A stretch of DNA of 64,000 bases from Amycolatopsis nigrescens CSC17Ta-90 (GCF_000384315.1 NZ_ARVW01000001.1:1683746-1747745), one strand, 5' to 3'; numbered from the stretch's first letter, positions 36,701 to 45,087 are shown. Notes: a model not told the origin generated them from the sequence alone. Made by a program: numbers and translations.

Positions 36701-38238
36701 GTTTCCCGCAGCACCAGTTCGAGCAGGTCGCCCGTCGCGGACGGCATAACCGTGCTGGCGATGGCGGTGAGCCGATGCCGGATGACCTTTCCCGAGCCGG
36801 TGCGGGGCACGCTTTCCAGCGCGCGGAACTCGACGGGGACCTTGAACGCGGCGAGCGCGCGGCGGCAGGCGGCGCGCAGGCGGTCCGGGTCCGCGCCACC
36901 GGGCGCCGGGACCACGTAGGCCACGGGCACCTCACCGAGCGCCTCGTCCGGCCTGCCCGCGACCGCCACGTCCGCGACCTCCGGCAGCCCGACGAGCACT
37001 CGCTCCACTTCGGACGGATGGACCTTCTCACCGCCGCGGATGATCAGTTCCTTCAGCCGTCCGGTGATTTCGAGCTGACCGTGCTCGACCCGGCGGCCGA
37101 GATCGCCGGTGTGGTACCAGCCGTCGGCCAGTGCGTCGGGGTGACCGTGGTAGCCGAGCATCAGGCTGGGCCCGCGCACCCAGATCTCACCCTCCGCGCC
37201 GTCGGGTAGTTCGGCGCCGGTGTCCGGATCGCTGATCCGCACCTGCTGCCCCGGCACCAGCGGGCCGGAGGAGCCGGGCACCCGTGGATCGTCCGGCGCC
37301 GTCATGGTGATCTTGCCGCAGGTCTCCGTGCTGCCGTAACCGTCGAGCAGCCGGACGCCGAACGCCGCTTCGAACGAGTCCCGCAGCTCTTCGGTGCTCG
37401 GCGCCCCGCCGGTGAGGCAGATCCGGGGGCCGCGCACCGTGCCGTCGGTGCCGTGGACGAGCCGGCGGTAGCTCGCCGGAACCCCGGCGAGGAAGGTGAA
37501 CTCGTTGTTGCGCAAGCTGTTCAGGGTCTCCTCGGCGGTGAACCCCGGCAGGATCCTGGCGCTGGCGCCGACCGCGGTCACCCCGATCACGCAGATGGTG
37601 TGCGCGAGCGCGTGGTGCATCGGCAGCGGCCACAGGACCTTGTCGTGCTCGCCGAACCCGAGCACCGACCGGTAGCACGCTTCGACCATCCACAGCACGG
37701 CACGCTGCTGGGAGACCACCCCGCGCGGCCGTCCGGTGGTGCCGGAGGTGTAGAGGATCCAGGCCGGTTCATCGAGCCCGAGGTCGTCCCTCGGCGGCAC
37801 GCCGGGGTCGGTGGCGGCGAGGTGGTCCAGGGAAACCGCGCCCGGCTGCCCGCCGCCGGTGACCACGACGGTCAGCTCGCGGCCCGCCCCGGCCCGCCGC
37901 ACCTGCGCCAGATGCGCGGGATCGGTGATGACCAGCACGGCCGCGCTGTCGTCGAGCTGGAACGCGACTTCGGCGTCCGACCCACTCGGGTTCAGCGGCA
38001 CCCCCACCCCCGCCGCCCTGGTCACCGCGAGCACCCCCTCGACAACCTCCACCCCGTTACCGAGCAACAACGCCACCCGCTGCCCGCGCCCGACCCCCAG
38101 CCGCACCAAATGCCCCGCCAGCCGCGCCGTCCGCCCCTCCAACTCCGCGTACGTCACCTCCCGCCGCCCGTCGCTGAAGGCCACCTTCCCCCCGAGCCTT
38201 CCCGCATGCCCCTTCAACACCTCGTCCACCCGCTGCAT
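30721..38238 (-). CDS. Single-module type I PKS with acyl-ligase loading and thioesterase
   Basis: 2505 residues from ATG at 38238 (GGGCGG upstream; a GTG at 38265 is an alternative). Domains: acyl/aryl ligase 1-490 ([13 protein letters not shown] at 161-173, [14 protein letters not shown]); ACP about 505-575 (Ser538 in GITSMG); KS 590-1015 (C763 in TACSSSL, H898 in EAHGTGT, H938 in SNLGH); AT 1110-1400 (GHSIGE, Ser1202; HAFH at 1302-1305 predicts malonyl-CoA); DH 1465-1735 (H1500 in [11 protein letters not shown]1656); KR 1885-2065 (GGTGALG, LDD of B-type, Y2032); ACP about 2145-2215 (S2180); TE 2280-2505 (GRSTG, S2359; H2484). It should activate a free acid, extend it once with malonate, reduce and dehydrate to an enoyl, then release. 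No ER and no C-terminal docking domain. Confidence 0.95.
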   Translation of the reverse strand: MQRVDEVLKGHAGRLGGKVAFSDGRREVTYAELEGRTARLAGHLVRLGVGRGQRVALLLGNGVEVVEGVLAVTRAAGVGVPLNPSGSDAEVAFQLDDSAAVLVITDPAHLAQVRRAGAGRELTVVVTGGGQPGAVSLDHLAATDPGVPPRDDLGLDEPAWILYTSGTTGRPRGVVSQQRAVLWMVEACYRSVLGFGEHDKVLWPLPMHHALAHTICVIGVTAVGASARILPGFTAEETLNSLRNNEFTFLAGVPASYRRLVHGTDGTVRGPRICLTGGAPSTEELRDSFEAAFGVRLLDGYGSTETCGKITMTAPDDPRVPGSSGPLVPGQQVRISDPDTGAELPDGAEGEIWVRGPSLMLGYHGHPDALADGWYHTGDLGRRVEHGQLEITGRLKELIIRGGEKVHPSEVERVLVGLPEVADVAVAGRPDEALGEVPVAYVVPAPGGADPDRLRAACRRALAAFKVPVEFRALESVPRTGSGKVIRHRLTAIASTVMPSATGDLLELVLRETAAAAGLTEHDELAPDRPFTELGITSMGAVTLRGRLGEVLGISLPATLVFEYPTPELLAEHLRPRARVVPASRAPVAGDQVVIVGMACRYPGGVRSPADLWRLVTGEVDATSTFPDDRGWDLARLFDDDPDRAGHSYVRRGGFLHDVADFDPEPFGISPREALAMDPQQRLLLETSLEAFERAGIDPDSLRDSDTGVFAGLMYDDYASRIRRVPGEVEAQLGLGSAGSVASGRIAYTFGLRGPAITVDTACSSSLVAMHLAAAALRTGECSLAIAGGAAVMCTPNSFIGFSRSRGLSPDGRCRPFAESADGTAWGEGVGVLLLERLSDARRHGHPVLAVLRGSAVNSDGASNGLTAPSGAAQQLVIRRALADAGLKPSDVDSVEAHGTGTALGDPIEARALIATYGHDRTDGAPLLLGSVKSNLGHTQAAAGVAGVIKMVEAMRHGLLPKTLHVDEPSSYVDWSGGVELLTEARRWPSPGRPRRAAVSSFGISGTNAHVILEEADPPDAVREDGAEPRPWLFSAADDAALRAQAGRLAAADALPVNEVGFSLAARASYRRRAAVLAGDGPARAAALRAFEREESDPRVITGTAGARARLAFLFTGQGAQRLGMGEGLRDAFPVFATAFDDTCTLLDPLLERPLRRVLTGDDPALLDRTDFAQAALFAFEVALFRLLESWQVRPEYLAGHSIGELAAAQVAGVLSAPDAAALVAARGNLMRELPPGGAMVAVQATEDEVLARLAGLEDRLAVAAVNGPRSVVVSGAEPELLALAGEFAALGRRTKRLSVSHAFHSPLLEPMLDRFRAVAAGLTYRRPAIPIVSGRTGAVAADGELENAEYWVRHARHTVRFGDSVRTLVDKGVTLFAELGPDSVLTALASEVATGQVCVATTRADAPEAATVLTAAARLWVHGAGISRRALFPEDARSNVDLPTYSFQRKRFWLEDGPAAPENPLRHPVLTDLRPIADTGRLLFSGALSLRAQPWLAGHRISGALVVPAAVLVELALRAGDEVGAGVLAELLLQEPMILPEDGELSVQVIVGVPEPDGSRTVSVHARGADSAPWVRHATGRVGSHDFAGGASAVPAVGRSEVDIAAAYAAMADRGYRYGPAFQGVRAVRRAGDELFADVRLPEAAGFALHPALLDAAVHAKALADSIDGAGPLRLPFAWTGVRLFATGATDLRVRLTSLGQDTISVDATDHEGRPVVRIDSLVTRPLPETSLAPRQGDDALLRVEWAEVPAGTGGSGGTGGTEAFRVLADETADPVARTHALTGRTLALLQDSVDREENLVLVTRNGSAPDPDPAAAAVHGLVRVAQAEHPGRFVLVDVDDEPGALELVPAAAATGEPQLSIRDGVVRTPRLVRAGPLARAKTALDPDGTVLITGGTGALGALLARHLVTGYGVRNLVLTSRRGRDAPGAAELERLDANVRIVACDVRDRAELASLLADLTSPLTAVVHAAGVLDDGVLTSLTPARCAEVLRTKVDAAWHLHELTRALDLSAFVLFSSAAGILGNPGQGNYAAANAFLDALARHRHAAGLPALSLAWGLWQTADGMAAPAGGRSAVAAIRPGHGLDLFDAALAGNEPVLAPIVLDQGGLRPGEPVPPMLRGLLRPARPVASTPAPEPTARRQDRTPVDVVLDAVADVLGHPDPTALDPKRPFSSLGFDSLTAVELRNRLSADLEVRLPATLVFDHPTPAALAAHLTGAAHRPVPRPQPGNTLVSLYRKVCEAGQVVAAMHLLVTASWALPSFGVAAGAAHRRPPVRLASGTGVPALVCLPSFRPDVGASEYVRFGACFDGERDVFVLPHPGFADGAAVPEDRESLLRLHAETVLELVGDRPFLLVGRSTGGLVADAVATWLERSGTAPAGLVLIDTYQVTEQNVSEDWLLGLSARGALSLGAAFDSSVEEGALAAMGAYTRIFDGWAPEATAVPTLLLRAGEPAAELAARAEAGEWQPSWPLAHHAVDVPGDHFTVLEDHAAAAADAVRAWAGA

Positions 38239-38365
38239 CCCGCCCCCAGCTCCCGTGTTTGCCACCCGCGTCGCCGTGTTGGCCGTCCGCGTCAGCGAAT
38301 TTGCCGCTCATGTCCGTCGCAAGGAGGCCGGAATCCCCTCAGCCGCCATCCTGCCCGAAAGTGAT

Positions 38366-38650
38366 TCAGGAATCGGCTGCCAGCGCAGTGGCCAAGTTGT
38401 CGAGTCGGCCGAAGGCGCGGGCCATACCCACGTGGTCGCCGTAGTCGCGTGATTCGACGATGACGCCGTCGCGCACCCGTGTCACAAAGACGCACGGCAC
38501 GGTGAAGGGACCGCCGTTCGCCGAACCGACGTAGCTGAACTCGAAGATGACCACCTCAGGATCCGCGGTCTCGTGGACCCGGCCCACCGGCTCGAACCGA
38601 TCGGCTCCTGGCGCTTGGGCTGGTCCATCGGCGAAGTGCCGGCGTAGCTC
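38366..38650 (-). pseudogene. SnoaL-like (NTF2-fold) gene, 5'-truncated
   Basis: The frame reads ELRRHFADGPAQAPGADRF, then VGRVHETADPEVVIFEFSY and ends with VFVTRVRDGVIVESRDYGDHVGMARAFGRL, the second half of a SnoaL-like polyketide cyclase/ester-cyclase-type protein. The first half is missing: upstream in frame there is a TGA at about 38713 and no ATG, and only a GTG at 38587 could start a 73-residue remnant. It sits just upstream of the PKS gene and may be what is left of a gene lost by rearrangement. Confidence 0.6.
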
Positions 38651-38815
38651 GGCCCTCTGGCAACTTGCCTGCAGCTTTGAGCTTGGCTGCCAGCTCCGCT
38701 CGACCGGTCACTTCTCGTGTCGCCCGTCTTCCCTCGTGCGCTCCACTCTGAACGACACCTCAACCCCGGCATAGCCCCCGAACGAGGGGCACGTCCGGAC
38801 CTTACGGTTGACGTC

Positions 38816-39562
38816 ATGCTGATCGACCACATCGAGGTGACCACCGCTTTCGCCGAAGGTGACGAGTCGGCCTGGCCGCTTTCGGTTCCCGCGATCCGCG
38901 ACCTGGCCGAGAACGGCCTGCCGATCACCAGCGACCTCGTGGTGCTGGTCGGCGCCAACGGTAGTGGCAAATCCACCTTGTTGGAGGGCATTGCCGAGGC
39001 GTACGGGTTGGATGTTCGTGGCGGCCACGGCGGCCGGCACTATGTCAGCCCGTTGGACAAGAGCCCACTCGGAGCGGCCCTTCGCCTACATCGCACGACC
39101 CGCGGCCGGAAGCTCACCGGGCGCAAGGCCACCGGGTTCTTCCTGCGCGCCGAAACCGCCTACGGCATGTTGGCCTACATGACCGGCAAAGAGGTCGTGG
39201 GATATGGCGACCGGCTGTCCTGGGAGGTCAGCCACGGGGAGTCCTACCTGCAGGCCATCACCGGACGATTCAGTGGACCTGGTCTCTACCTTCTCGATGA
39301 GGCCGAGGGGCCGCTGTCGTTCCAGTCCACGTTGCTGTTGCTGTATCACCTGCGCGAACTGGTGGCCACGCACAACGCCCAGGTCATCTACTCCACACAT
39401 TCCCCACTGGTGGCCGCGCTCCCCGGCGCGCAGATCCTGGAAATGTCCGAGGACGGAATCCACGAGCAGGAATGGTCGGACCTCGATGCCGTGCGACTGT
39501 GGCAAACGTTTCTCCGTCACCCGCAACGGATGTTCGACTTCGACCAGCACGATGACCAGTGA
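38816..39562 (+). CDS. AAA/ABC-type ATPase, predicted ATP-binding protein
   Basis: A 248-residue soluble ATPase of the OLD/RecF-like predicted ATPase group. Walker A is VGANGSGKST, the signature-like segment SWEVSHGESYLQ resembles the ABC LSxG region, Walker B is LYLLDEAEGPLS, and the H-loop is IYSTHSPLVAALPG. It has no transmembrane or TOPRIM domain. ATG at 38816 comes with almost no leader (CTTACGGTTGACGTC before it), so a leaderless mRNA is possible. Role unknown; homologues occur both as orphans and in defence-like gene pairs. Confidence 0.85.
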   Translation: MLIDHIEVTTAFAEGDESAWPLSVPAIRDLAENGLPITSDLVVLVGANGSGKSTLLEGIAEAYGLDVRGGHGGRHYVSPLDKSPLGAALRLHRTTRGRKLTGRKATGFFLRAETAYGMLAYMTGKEVVGYGDRLSWEVSHGESYLQAITGRFSGPGLYLLDEAEGPLSFQSTLLLLYHLRELVATHNAQVIYSTHSPLVAALPGAQILEMSEDGIHEQEWSDLDAVRLWQTFLRHPQRMFDFDQHDDQ

Positions 39563-39588
39563 CGCCCCACAAGCTCGACTCGCCCACC

Positions 39589-39650
39589 GCGAACGTGGGA
39601 CTCGCCGAGCGCGAACGTAGGACTCGCCAGGCGCGAACGTGGGACTCGCC
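39589..39650. repeat. Three tandem copies of GCGAACGTGGGACTCGCC, 22-base period
   Basis: Copies lie at 39589-39606, 39611-39628 (one change) and 39633-39650, exactly 22 bases apart, with a degenerate fourth at 39567-39584. They fill the gap between the convergent ATPase and GntR genes, the same kind of place as the copies at 9612-9830. Confidence 0.85.
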
Positions 39651-39674
39651 GGGCGGTGATCCCAGCGATGTCGC

Positions 39675-40436
39675 TTATTCGGCGGGCCATTCGTAGGTCA
39701 GCTCGTACATGTTGGCCGGCAGCACCATGTCGTTCATCTCCAGCGGATTGCCGTCTTCTCCGTAGGCAACCCTGGTCACGGTGATCACCGGCGCGCCTTC
39801 CCTCAACTGGAGCGCGCTGGCTTCCTCTGGTGTTGGCATGCGGGCGCCGACGTGCTCGGTGAACGAGCCGATCGGGTGCCCGGCTTCTTCTAGTCGTGCG
39901 TATGCGCCACCGGTGCCGGTGTCGACCTGTTCGATCGCAGTGCCACGAGTCAGGTCACGGGGAAGACGCGACACCGCGAGTTGAACAACCAGACCGTTGG
40001 CACGCATCACACGGTCGCGGACCGTCACCTCAGTGTCCGGAGAAACCTGCAAGTGGCCGGCTGCCCGATCTCCGGCTGATTCGAAGTAGACCTTCACGGA
40101 GGAAGACGGGCTGAAGCCGCGGTCCGCGGCGTCAGCCAAGAACGCGCCGCGGTTCTGCTCTCGCGCCAACCTGGAGAGCCGCGATCTGGACAGTCGGTGG
40201 ATCGTGGCCGGTGGCTTCACGAACACGCCGCGCCCGTGCTCGGCGACGACCACGCCTTCGGTTCGGAGAACGTTCACGGCATCGCGGATCGTCGGCCGCG
40301 ACACTCCGTACTCCTCGACCAACTCCCGCTCGCTCGGCAGCCGCGAGCCTGGCGCGAACGTGCCTGCCGAGATCTTCTCCCTCAGGTCTGCCGCGACTTG
40401 CCGGAAGGCTGGAACTCCGCTTGTCCGATCAACCAT
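39675..40436 (-). CDS. GntR/HutC-family regulator (UTRA ligand domain)
   Basis: A 253-residue repressor. The winged helix reads PAFRQVAADLREKISAGTF, PGSRLPSERELVEEYGVSRPTIRDAVNVLR and TEGVVVAEHGRGVFV; the UTRA ligand domain spans about 90-250. ATG at 40436 is chosen because GAGGAG lies ten bases upstream; in-frame ATGs at 40445 and 40454 are on or beyond that site. It is divergent from a four-gene operon, and CGTCTTGACCAGT-like half-sites in between (40462-40521) are its likely operators. In actinomycetes such GntR genes are common on integrated conjugative elements. Confidence 0.92.
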   Translation of the reverse strand: MVDRTSGVPAFRQVAADLREKISAGTFAPGSRLPSERELVEEYGVSRPTIRDAVNVLRTEGVVVAEHGRGVFVKPPATIHRLSRSRLSRLAREQNRGAFLADAADRGFSPSSSVKVYFESAGDRAAGHLQVSPDTEVTVRDRVMRANGLVVQLAVSRLPRDLTRGTAIEQVDTGTGGAYARLEEAGHPIGSFTEHVGARMPTPEEASALQLREGAPVITVTRVAYGEDGNPLEMNDMVLPANMYELTYEWPAE

Positions 40437-40461
40437 GCTCGCCATTCTCCTCATGCCAACT

Positions 40462-40521
40462 CGTCTTGACCAGTTGTGGACCGCATGCCATCGTATAACT
40501 GATCAACACGTCTTAACCAGT
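40462..40521. promoter_or_regulatory. GntR-type operators between GntR gene and small-gene operon
   Basis: CGTCTTGACCAGT at 40462-40474 is repeated as CGTCTTAACCAGT at 40509-40521. The second copy forms a 24-base dyad with ACTGATCAACACG (40498-40510). TATAAC at 40494-40499 is a possible -10 of the rightward promoter, so bound repressor would cover it. Confidence 0.65.
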
Positions 40522-40539
40522 AGCGGAGTGTGAGAGAGA

Positions 40540-40743
40540 ATGTGGCTATCGGTCACGTGGGTCGCACTGGTCGTCCTGCTCTTCGCCGTGCTGCCGGTCG
40601 CGCACCGGCATCTCGACAGACAGCCGCGCGGCCACCAGCGCAACATGCGCCGGGCCCACAGATGGCTTCGCGCCGAAACCCGTGCCCGGCACCGCGCGGA
40701 CCGTACTTACCGCGCCGCTCCCGACAAGGCGGTCCGACGATGA
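40540..40743 (+). CDS. Small membrane protein, first gene of ATGA-linked operon
   Basis: A 67-residue protein with one N-terminal membrane helix (MWLSVTWVALVVLLFAVLPVA) and a very basic tail (ten or more arginines), so N-out/C-in is likely. No family recognised. ATG at 40540 has GAGAGAG just upstream. Its stop overlaps the next start by four bases (ATGA, 40740-40743). Confidence 0.75.
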   Translation: MWLSVTWVALVVLLFAVLPVAHRHLDRQPRGHQRNMRRAHRWLRAETRARHRADRTYRAAPDKAVRR

Positions 40744-40991
40744 AGCGCGAGGACCGTGAGTTGCTCGCCAACCTGAACCGGCTCGGCCGGGACATCGGGC
40801 TGGCGGTCCAGCACCTGGTCACCAACATCCCACCCGGCGGTCCCCTCAACCCTGCCTTGCTTCGCAGGCTGTCCCACCTTCACCTCGGAGTAGGCGGGCT
40901 TCTGGCGCACCGGGCAGCGGAGATCGAAAACCGCACCGAACCCCTGGCCATCACCGGCCCCGATCCGGCCCCTGCCGGGGAACCACGATGA
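40740..40991 (+). CDS. Small helical protein (83 aa), second gene of operon
   Basis: Starts MKREDRELLANLNRLGRDIG and continues as an amphipathic helical protein without a membrane segment; no family recognised. Its start and stop both use ATGA overlaps with neighbours (40740-40743 and 40988-40991). The product is probably a small regulatory or structural partner of the adjacent genes. Confidence 0.75.
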   Translation: MKREDRELLANLNRLGRDIGLAVQHLVTNIPPGGPLNPALLRRLSHLHLGVGGLLAHRAAEIENRTEPLAITGPDPAPAGEPR

Positions 40992-41161
40992 ACGAGACCT
41001 TCGAAGATCGCGCGCGTTCGGTGCGATACCGCCTGCACCTCCTCGGCATCGACCTCCTACGCGACGAGACGGCGAAGGCCCGGCGGCTCGCCGGCGACAT
41101 GGAAGCCCTCGCCGCCGAAATCCGGCAGACGGCCGACCAGGCGGACAGCGAACCACGATGA
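40988..41161 (+). CDS. 57-residue helical protein, third gene of operon
   Basis: Short frame starting MNETFEDRARSVRYRLHLLG, with alternating charged residues through to AEIRQTADQADSEPR; likely one or two long helices, possibly a coiled coil. It is supported by position: ATGA overlaps bind it to the genes on both sides (40988-40991 and 41158-41161), and codon use is like its neighbours. No known family. Confidence 0.7.
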   Translation: MNETFEDRARSVRYRLHLLGIDLLRDETAKARRLAGDMEALAAEIRQTADQADSEPR

Positions 41162-41484
41162 GAGGGAACGAGTTTATGCCGAGCGAAGAACAACTCCGCG
41201 ACGTGGAACACGCGATGGTGGCCGAACTGGCCAGGCTCCGGTGGCGAAGCGGGCTGTCCCTGAAGGCGGTGTGCGATGCCGTGGGCGGTGGCCTGGACCC
41301 GACGCGGCTGTCGCGGATCCTGCGGGGCGAACGAGCGATGTCGCTCTGGCAGTTCGTCGGCCTGTGCCGGGTCTTCGACCGGTCGCCAGGGCGATTGGTC
41401 GACGAGGCGTGCCGGGTGATGCTGGATCCCTTGGCGCTGCGCGACCTCGCCCCGTTCCTCGAACTGATGCCGAAGCGCAAATAA
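41158..41484 (+). CDS. Helix-turn-helix (XRE-like) DNA-binding protein
   Basis: A 108-residue protein whose middle part reads LARLRWRSGLSLKAVCDAVGGGLDPTRLSRILRGERAMSLWQFVGLCRVF, a lambda-repressor-type helix-turn-helix. It is the last gene of the four-gene operon opposite the GntR gene. The set GntR plus small membrane, helical and XRE proteins looks like a maintenance or regulatory cassette of an integrated element, but no integrase, rep or tra gene is near. Confidence 0.82.
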   Translation: MRGNEFMPSEEQLRDVEHAMVAELARLRWRSGLSLKAVCDAVGGGLDPTRLSRILRGERAMSLWQFVGLCRVFDRSPGRLVDEACRVMLDPLALRDLAPFLELMPKRK

Positions 41485-41498
41485 CCGCAGGTCAGGCG

Positions 41499-41542
41499 TC
41501 GTGAGTGGAAAGTGTTGCCGGGGCAACACTTTCCACTCACGA
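41499..41542. terminator. 44-base perfect palindrome between convergent genes
   Basis: Two 21-base arms match perfectly (left arm TCGTGAGTGGAAAGTGTTGC plus C, 41499-41519; right arm 41522-41542) around a two-base GG. It ends 5 bases before the convergent GH2 gene's stop and begins 15 bases after the XRE gene's stop, so it can form a hairpin in both transcripts and act as a two-way terminator. There is no T-run. The length and perfection suggest a dispersed repeat. Confidence 0.75.
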
Positions 41543-41546
41543 GCGG

Positions 41547-44105
41547 TTAGCGGGTTGCCAGGGTGGCGACCTCCTTGTCGGAGAGAGCGCGATCGAAGAG
41601 GCGGACGTCGTCGACGGCGCCGCGCAGGAAGTCGACCTGGTTGCCGCCGTACTGGCCGCGGCCGAGCACCGTGTGGCCGGTGGATTCCGGGGTGGTGCAG
41701 GCATTGCGCGTGGCGACCTTGGCACCGTCGACGTAGAGCGACAGGCTGCCGGCCGCGGCGTCGCGGACGCCGGTCAGGTGGTACCAGCGACCGGGTTCCG
41801 GCTTCTCCGGCGAAAGCGCGCGCAGCCCGGAGAAGCTCATCGCCCAGCGCTGGTCGGCGCCGGAGTACTGCAGGAAGAAGGCGCTGTCCCGGCCGGTGTC
41901 CTGGCTGACGACCGTCTGGAAACCGGTACCGGCCTCGTCCAGTTTGGCCCAGGCCGACACCGAGTAGCTGCCGCCCGTGCCGACCAGCGCGGCGCCGGTG
42001 TCCGCCTGCCCGTCACCGGAGAAGGCCAGCCCGCCGCCCTTGACGCCCTCGCCCCACCGCGCGTTGGTCAGTGCCGCGTCGGCGTCGCCGACGGAGTCCG
42101 TCGCCGTCGACCCGCCGCCCTCGTCGAACTGGTACGAGTGCACACCGGCCAGGCCGGGCGTGCCAGGACCGGGACCCGGACCGCCGGGGCCGGTGCCGTC
42201 GGCATTGCGCACGATCTCGTCGTTGATCGCGCGCACCTGCGGGAAGTCCATCTTCGCGACCTGCCGGTCGTAGGTGAAGAAGCCGTTGACCTCGTGCTCG
42301 ACATCGGTGACCTGGGTGTAGATCGCCCCGCTGATACCGCAGCGCTCCGCCGTGGCCAGCACATCGCGCTGGTTCTCCACATACCGCCGGGTGAGCGTCG
42401 CCTTGTCCGGGGTCATCTCGTAGGCGTGGCCCTCGCCGAACCACATGTGCCCGTCCACCTCGAGCCCGAAACCGCCGTGCTCACCGTCGATGGACACCCG
42501 GCCCGCTTCGGGCACCGGGTTCGCCGGTCCGACGTACTGGTGCCAGTCGATCACGTCGCCCTTGCCGGAGTCGCCGAGCGAATCGCAGCAGTTCACCCCG
42601 CTGTGCGCGTTCACCAGCCGGGTCGGGTCCTGCGCCTTGACCTCGTCGGCGATCCGGCCGGTGGCTTCCTTGGACCACTCGCCCCAGCCCTCGTTGAACG
42701 GCACCCAGCCGATCACCGAGGTCCAGTTCTTCTTCTGCTCCACCAGTTCCTTCAGCTCGGTCTCGAACTGCCGCTGCGCGTCGGCAGGCGGACGGCCGCC
42801 GGTCTTCATCGACGGCATGTCCTGCCAGACGAGCAGGCCGAGCCGGTCGGCGTGGTAGTACCAGCGGTCGGGTTCGGTCTTGATGTGCTTGCGCACCGTG
42901 TTGAAGCCGAGCTCCTTGTGCTGCTCGAGGTCGAACCGCAGCGCCTCGTCGGTCGGCGCGGTGTAGATGCCGTCCGGCCAGTAGCCCTGGTCCAAAGTGG
43001 ACATCAGGAAGAGGATCTTGCCGTTGACGGTGATCCGCAGCTTGCCGTCCTCGCCCTTGGCGGTGCCGATCTCCCGCATCCCGAAGTAGGACGACACCCG
43101 GTCGACCGCGCGGTGCCCCTTCTTCAGCACGACGTTGAGGTTGTAGAGGAACGGCTTGTCCGGCGACCACAGCTTGGCCTGCGGCACCGGCACCTTCAAC
43201 GCCTGGTCGACCGGCCCGTCGGTGCGGCTGACCACCCGGTTGCCGTCCAGCACGGTCACCTCGGCACGCAGGCCAGCCCGCTCGCCACCGGTGCGCACGG
43301 TAAGTCCCAGGGTGGAGCTGTCGATGTCGGGCACCATGCCGAGGGTGTCGACGTAGCCGGACGGCACCGGCTCCATCCACACCGTCTGCCAGATCCCGGA
43401 CGCGCCCTCGTAGAAGATGCCGCGGTCGGGCACCAGCCGCTGCTTGCCGACCGGCTGCCAGGTCGCGTCCGCCCTGTCCTCCACGCCGACCACGATTTCC
43501 TGTTCACCCCAAGGTTTCAGGGCCGCGCCGACGTCCGCGGAGAACGCTCCGTAGCCGCCCTGGTGACTGGCTACCTTCTTGCCGTTCACCCACACCGTGG
43601 CCTTGTAGTCAACCGCGCCGAAGTGCATCCGCAGCGAATTGCCCCAGCCGACCCGCCAGCCTTGCGGCACGGTGAACGTCCGCCGGTACCACATGTGATC
43701 CTCGTGCCGCTCGATCCCGGACAGCACCGACTCGGCCGGATACGGCACCAGCACCCGTTCGGGCAAGCCGCGCCCGATCGGCGGCGTCTCCCCGGCCGTG
43801 GCGCCCGCGAACTCCCAAACCCCGTTGAGGTTCCGCCATTCCTTGCGGACGAGCTGCGGCCGCGGATATTCGGGCAGCGCGTTACCCGGCGAGACCTCGT
43901 GGGTCCACGGCGTCGGCATCCGCGGCTCGCCCATCCGCCAGCCGGGCGGGGCCGCCGACGCGGCCGGCGTCATGACGGCGGCGAGCAACGCGGACACGAA
44001 CGCGCACACCAGGAACCGGAGAGCCCCGGTTCTTCGCCGCCGGGTCGATGATGCTGACGGCGCAGATGACGGCGCAGCTGACAACGATGACATCGAAGAC
44101 GACAC
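41547..44105 (-). CDS. Secreted GH2 glycoside hydrolase with C-terminal LamG domain
   Basis: 852 residues. A Ser-rich start is followed by a signal peptide (RFLVCAFVSALLAAVMTPAASA). GH2 domains follow: sugar-binding jelly roll (WRNLNGVWEFAG, HMWYRRTFTVP), Ig-like domain, and the barrel with acid/base glutamate in WVPFNEGWGEW and candidate nucleophile in SIDGEHGGFGLEVDG. A Gly/Pro linker (GTGPGGPGPGPGTPG, about 650) leads to a LamG/concanavalin-like domain to the end (YQFDEGGGSTATDS, WYHLTGVRDA, YVDGAKVAT). It is likely to trim exo-linked beta-galactosides, glucuronides or related sugars from plant polymers. Start uncertain: ATG at 44105 or 44093. Confidence 0.92.
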   Translation of the reverse strand: MSSSMSSLSAAPSSAPSASSTRRRRTGALRFLVCAFVSALLAAVMTPAASAAPPGWRMGEPRMPTPWTHEVSPGNALPEYPRPQLVRKEWRNLNGVWEFAGATAGETPPIGRGLPERVLVPYPAESVLSGIERHEDHMWYRRTFTVPQGWRVGWGNSLRMHFGAVDYKATVWVNGKKVASHQGGYGAFSADVGAALKPWGEQEIVVGVEDRADATWQPVGKQRLVPDRGIFYEGASGIWQTVWMEPVPSGYVDTLGMVPDIDSSTLGLTVRTGGERAGLRAEVTVLDGNRVVSRTDGPVDQALKVPVPQAKLWSPDKPFLYNLNVVLKKGHRAVDRVSSYFGMREIGTAKGEDGKLRITVNGKILFLMSTLDQGYWPDGIYTAPTDEALRFDLEQHKELGFNTVRKHIKTEPDRWYYHADRLGLLVWQDMPSMKTGGRPPADAQRQFETELKELVEQKKNWTSVIGWVPFNEGWGEWSKEATGRIADEVKAQDPTRLVNAHSGVNCCDSLGDSGKGDVIDWHQYVGPANPVPEAGRVSIDGEHGGFGLEVDGHMWFGEGHAYEMTPDKATLTRRYVENQRDVLATAERCGISGAIYTQVTDVEHEVNGFFTYDRQVAKMDFPQVRAINDEIVRNADGTGPGGPGPGPGTPGLAGVHSYQFDEGGGSTATDSVGDADAALTNARWGEGVKGGGLAFSGDGQADTGAALVGTGGSYSVSAWAKLDEAGTGFQTVVSQDTGRDSAFFLQYSGADQRWAMSFSGLRALSPEKPEPGRWYHLTGVRDAAAGSLSLYVDGAKVATRNACTTPESTGHTVLGRGQYGGNQVDFLRGAVDDVRLFDRALSDKEVATLATR

Positions 44106-44250
44106 TGTCGGACACCCTTCTTCGCGGGAGACCCACCCCGGCAGACGACCGGTTCATCCCATTTCACGACGATCACCGCACAAATGTCAACACCTTCGAT
44201 CACAATCCAACAAACGGCTCAACGGCCCAGAGCCGGTCGCAGCACAGCCG

Positions 44251-44281
44251 GACCGGACCAGCGGGACCCACTGGTCCGGTC
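44251..44281. promoter_or_regulatory. Inverted repeat in the GH2/VOC divergent promoter region
   Basis: GACCGGACCAG and its exact complement (11-base arms) surround nine bases. It lies between the divergent GH2 and VOC genes, about 100-150 bases from each start, and could be an operator for a sugar-responsive regulator or a short hairpin. No regulator gene is adjacent. Confidence 0.45.
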
Positions 44282-44379
44282 GACCGTCCACAGATAGAAC
44301 TGAACCACCGAAGGCTAGGAAAGATCGGGGTTCTCACTTTCATGTGCGAGCGGAGAGACCGATCTCTACCTTCGTGAAA

Positions 44380-45078
44380 ATGACGGAGAAGACGATTCCC
44401 AGGTTGATGGCCAAGTCGATTGAGCCGGTGGCCGACTTCTACACCGCATTGGGATTTGAGATCACTTTCCGACAGACGGCGCCGTACCAGTTTCTGAGCG
44501 TTAAGCGTGCGGGTATCGAGCTGAACTTCTACGGAGACAAGAAATTCGATCCGACCTCCTCCGCGCATGGCTGCCTTGTCGACACCGATGACGTCGACTA
44601 CCTGTATGCGACCTTCACCGAAGGGCTGCGGGAGGCACTCGGATCAGTGCCCACCCAGGGACTTCCGCGAGTGGGCACGTTGAAGGACATGAGCTACGGG
44701 TCGCGACAGTTCCTGGTGATCGATCCCGGCGGGAACACCATCCAGATCGCCCAGCCGATCAGCGAGAACCAGCGGCACCGGCCGTTGCCGAAGGGGACGT
44801 TCGACCGGGCCATCCACATGGGCTCGCTGTTCACCGATGCCAAGCAGGACCTGGTGCTGGCGGTGAAAGTCCTGGACCGCGCGCTGCACCGGACCGACGA
44901 GGAGCCTACCGCGGTCCAGCTCGTGAAGCTGCTGGTACTTCGGGCCGACGTGGCGGTCCGCCAAGGGGAGCCGGCCCTGGCACGGGAACTGCTGACCCGC
45001 GCCAGGGCCACCGGGGTCAGCGGACCGGAGCTGGCTGACGACCTCCGGCGGATCGCGGAACTCGAAGCCGGACTGTGA
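44380..45078 (+). CDS. VOC-family protein with C-terminal helical extension
   Basis: 232 residues. The N-terminal 125 residues form a VOC (glyoxalase/bleomycin-resistance-like) domain: MTEKTIPRLMAKSIEPVADFYTALGFEITFRQ and FLVIDPGGNTIQIAQPI. The C-terminal 90 residues are helical and TPR-like (LVLAVKVLDRALHRTD, QLVKLLVLRADVAVRQGEPALARELLTRA). VOC proteins of this size without an extension bind drugs or act as metal-dependent isomerases/dioxygenases; the added part may mediate protein contacts. ATG at 44380 is used; a GTG at 44374 is possible. Confidence 0.85.
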   Translation: MTEKTIPRLMAKSIEPVADFYTALGFEITFRQTAPYQFLSVKRAGIELNFYGDKKFDPTSSAHGCLVDTDDVDYLYATFTEGLREALGSVPTQGLPRVGTLKDMSYGSRQFLVIDPGGNTIQIAQPISENQRHRPLPKGTFDRAIHMGSLFTDAKQDLVLAVKVLDRALHRTDEEPTAVQLVKLLVLRADVAVRQGEPALARELLTRARATGVSGPELADDLRRIAELEAGL

Positions 45079-45087
45079 GCCGAAGTC

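Noticed and set aside
32746..37209. A plus-strand frame of about 1487 codons opposite the PKS gene
   Set aside because: It is antisense to a gene with clear domains, has Arg/Pro/Gly/Gln-rich low-complexity content and no family motif. Long antisense frames are expected at this GC.
22233..38238. Glycopeptide antibiotic cluster
   Set aside because: Only the halogenase, antiporter and A-PCP resemble parts of one. There are no multimodular NRPSs, Oxy P450s, Hpg/Dpg genes or glycosyltransferases in the region.
40540..41484. Complete integrative conjugative element
   Set aside because: Only the GntR/XRE-type cassette is seen; there is no integrase, replication or transfer gene and no att repeat near it.
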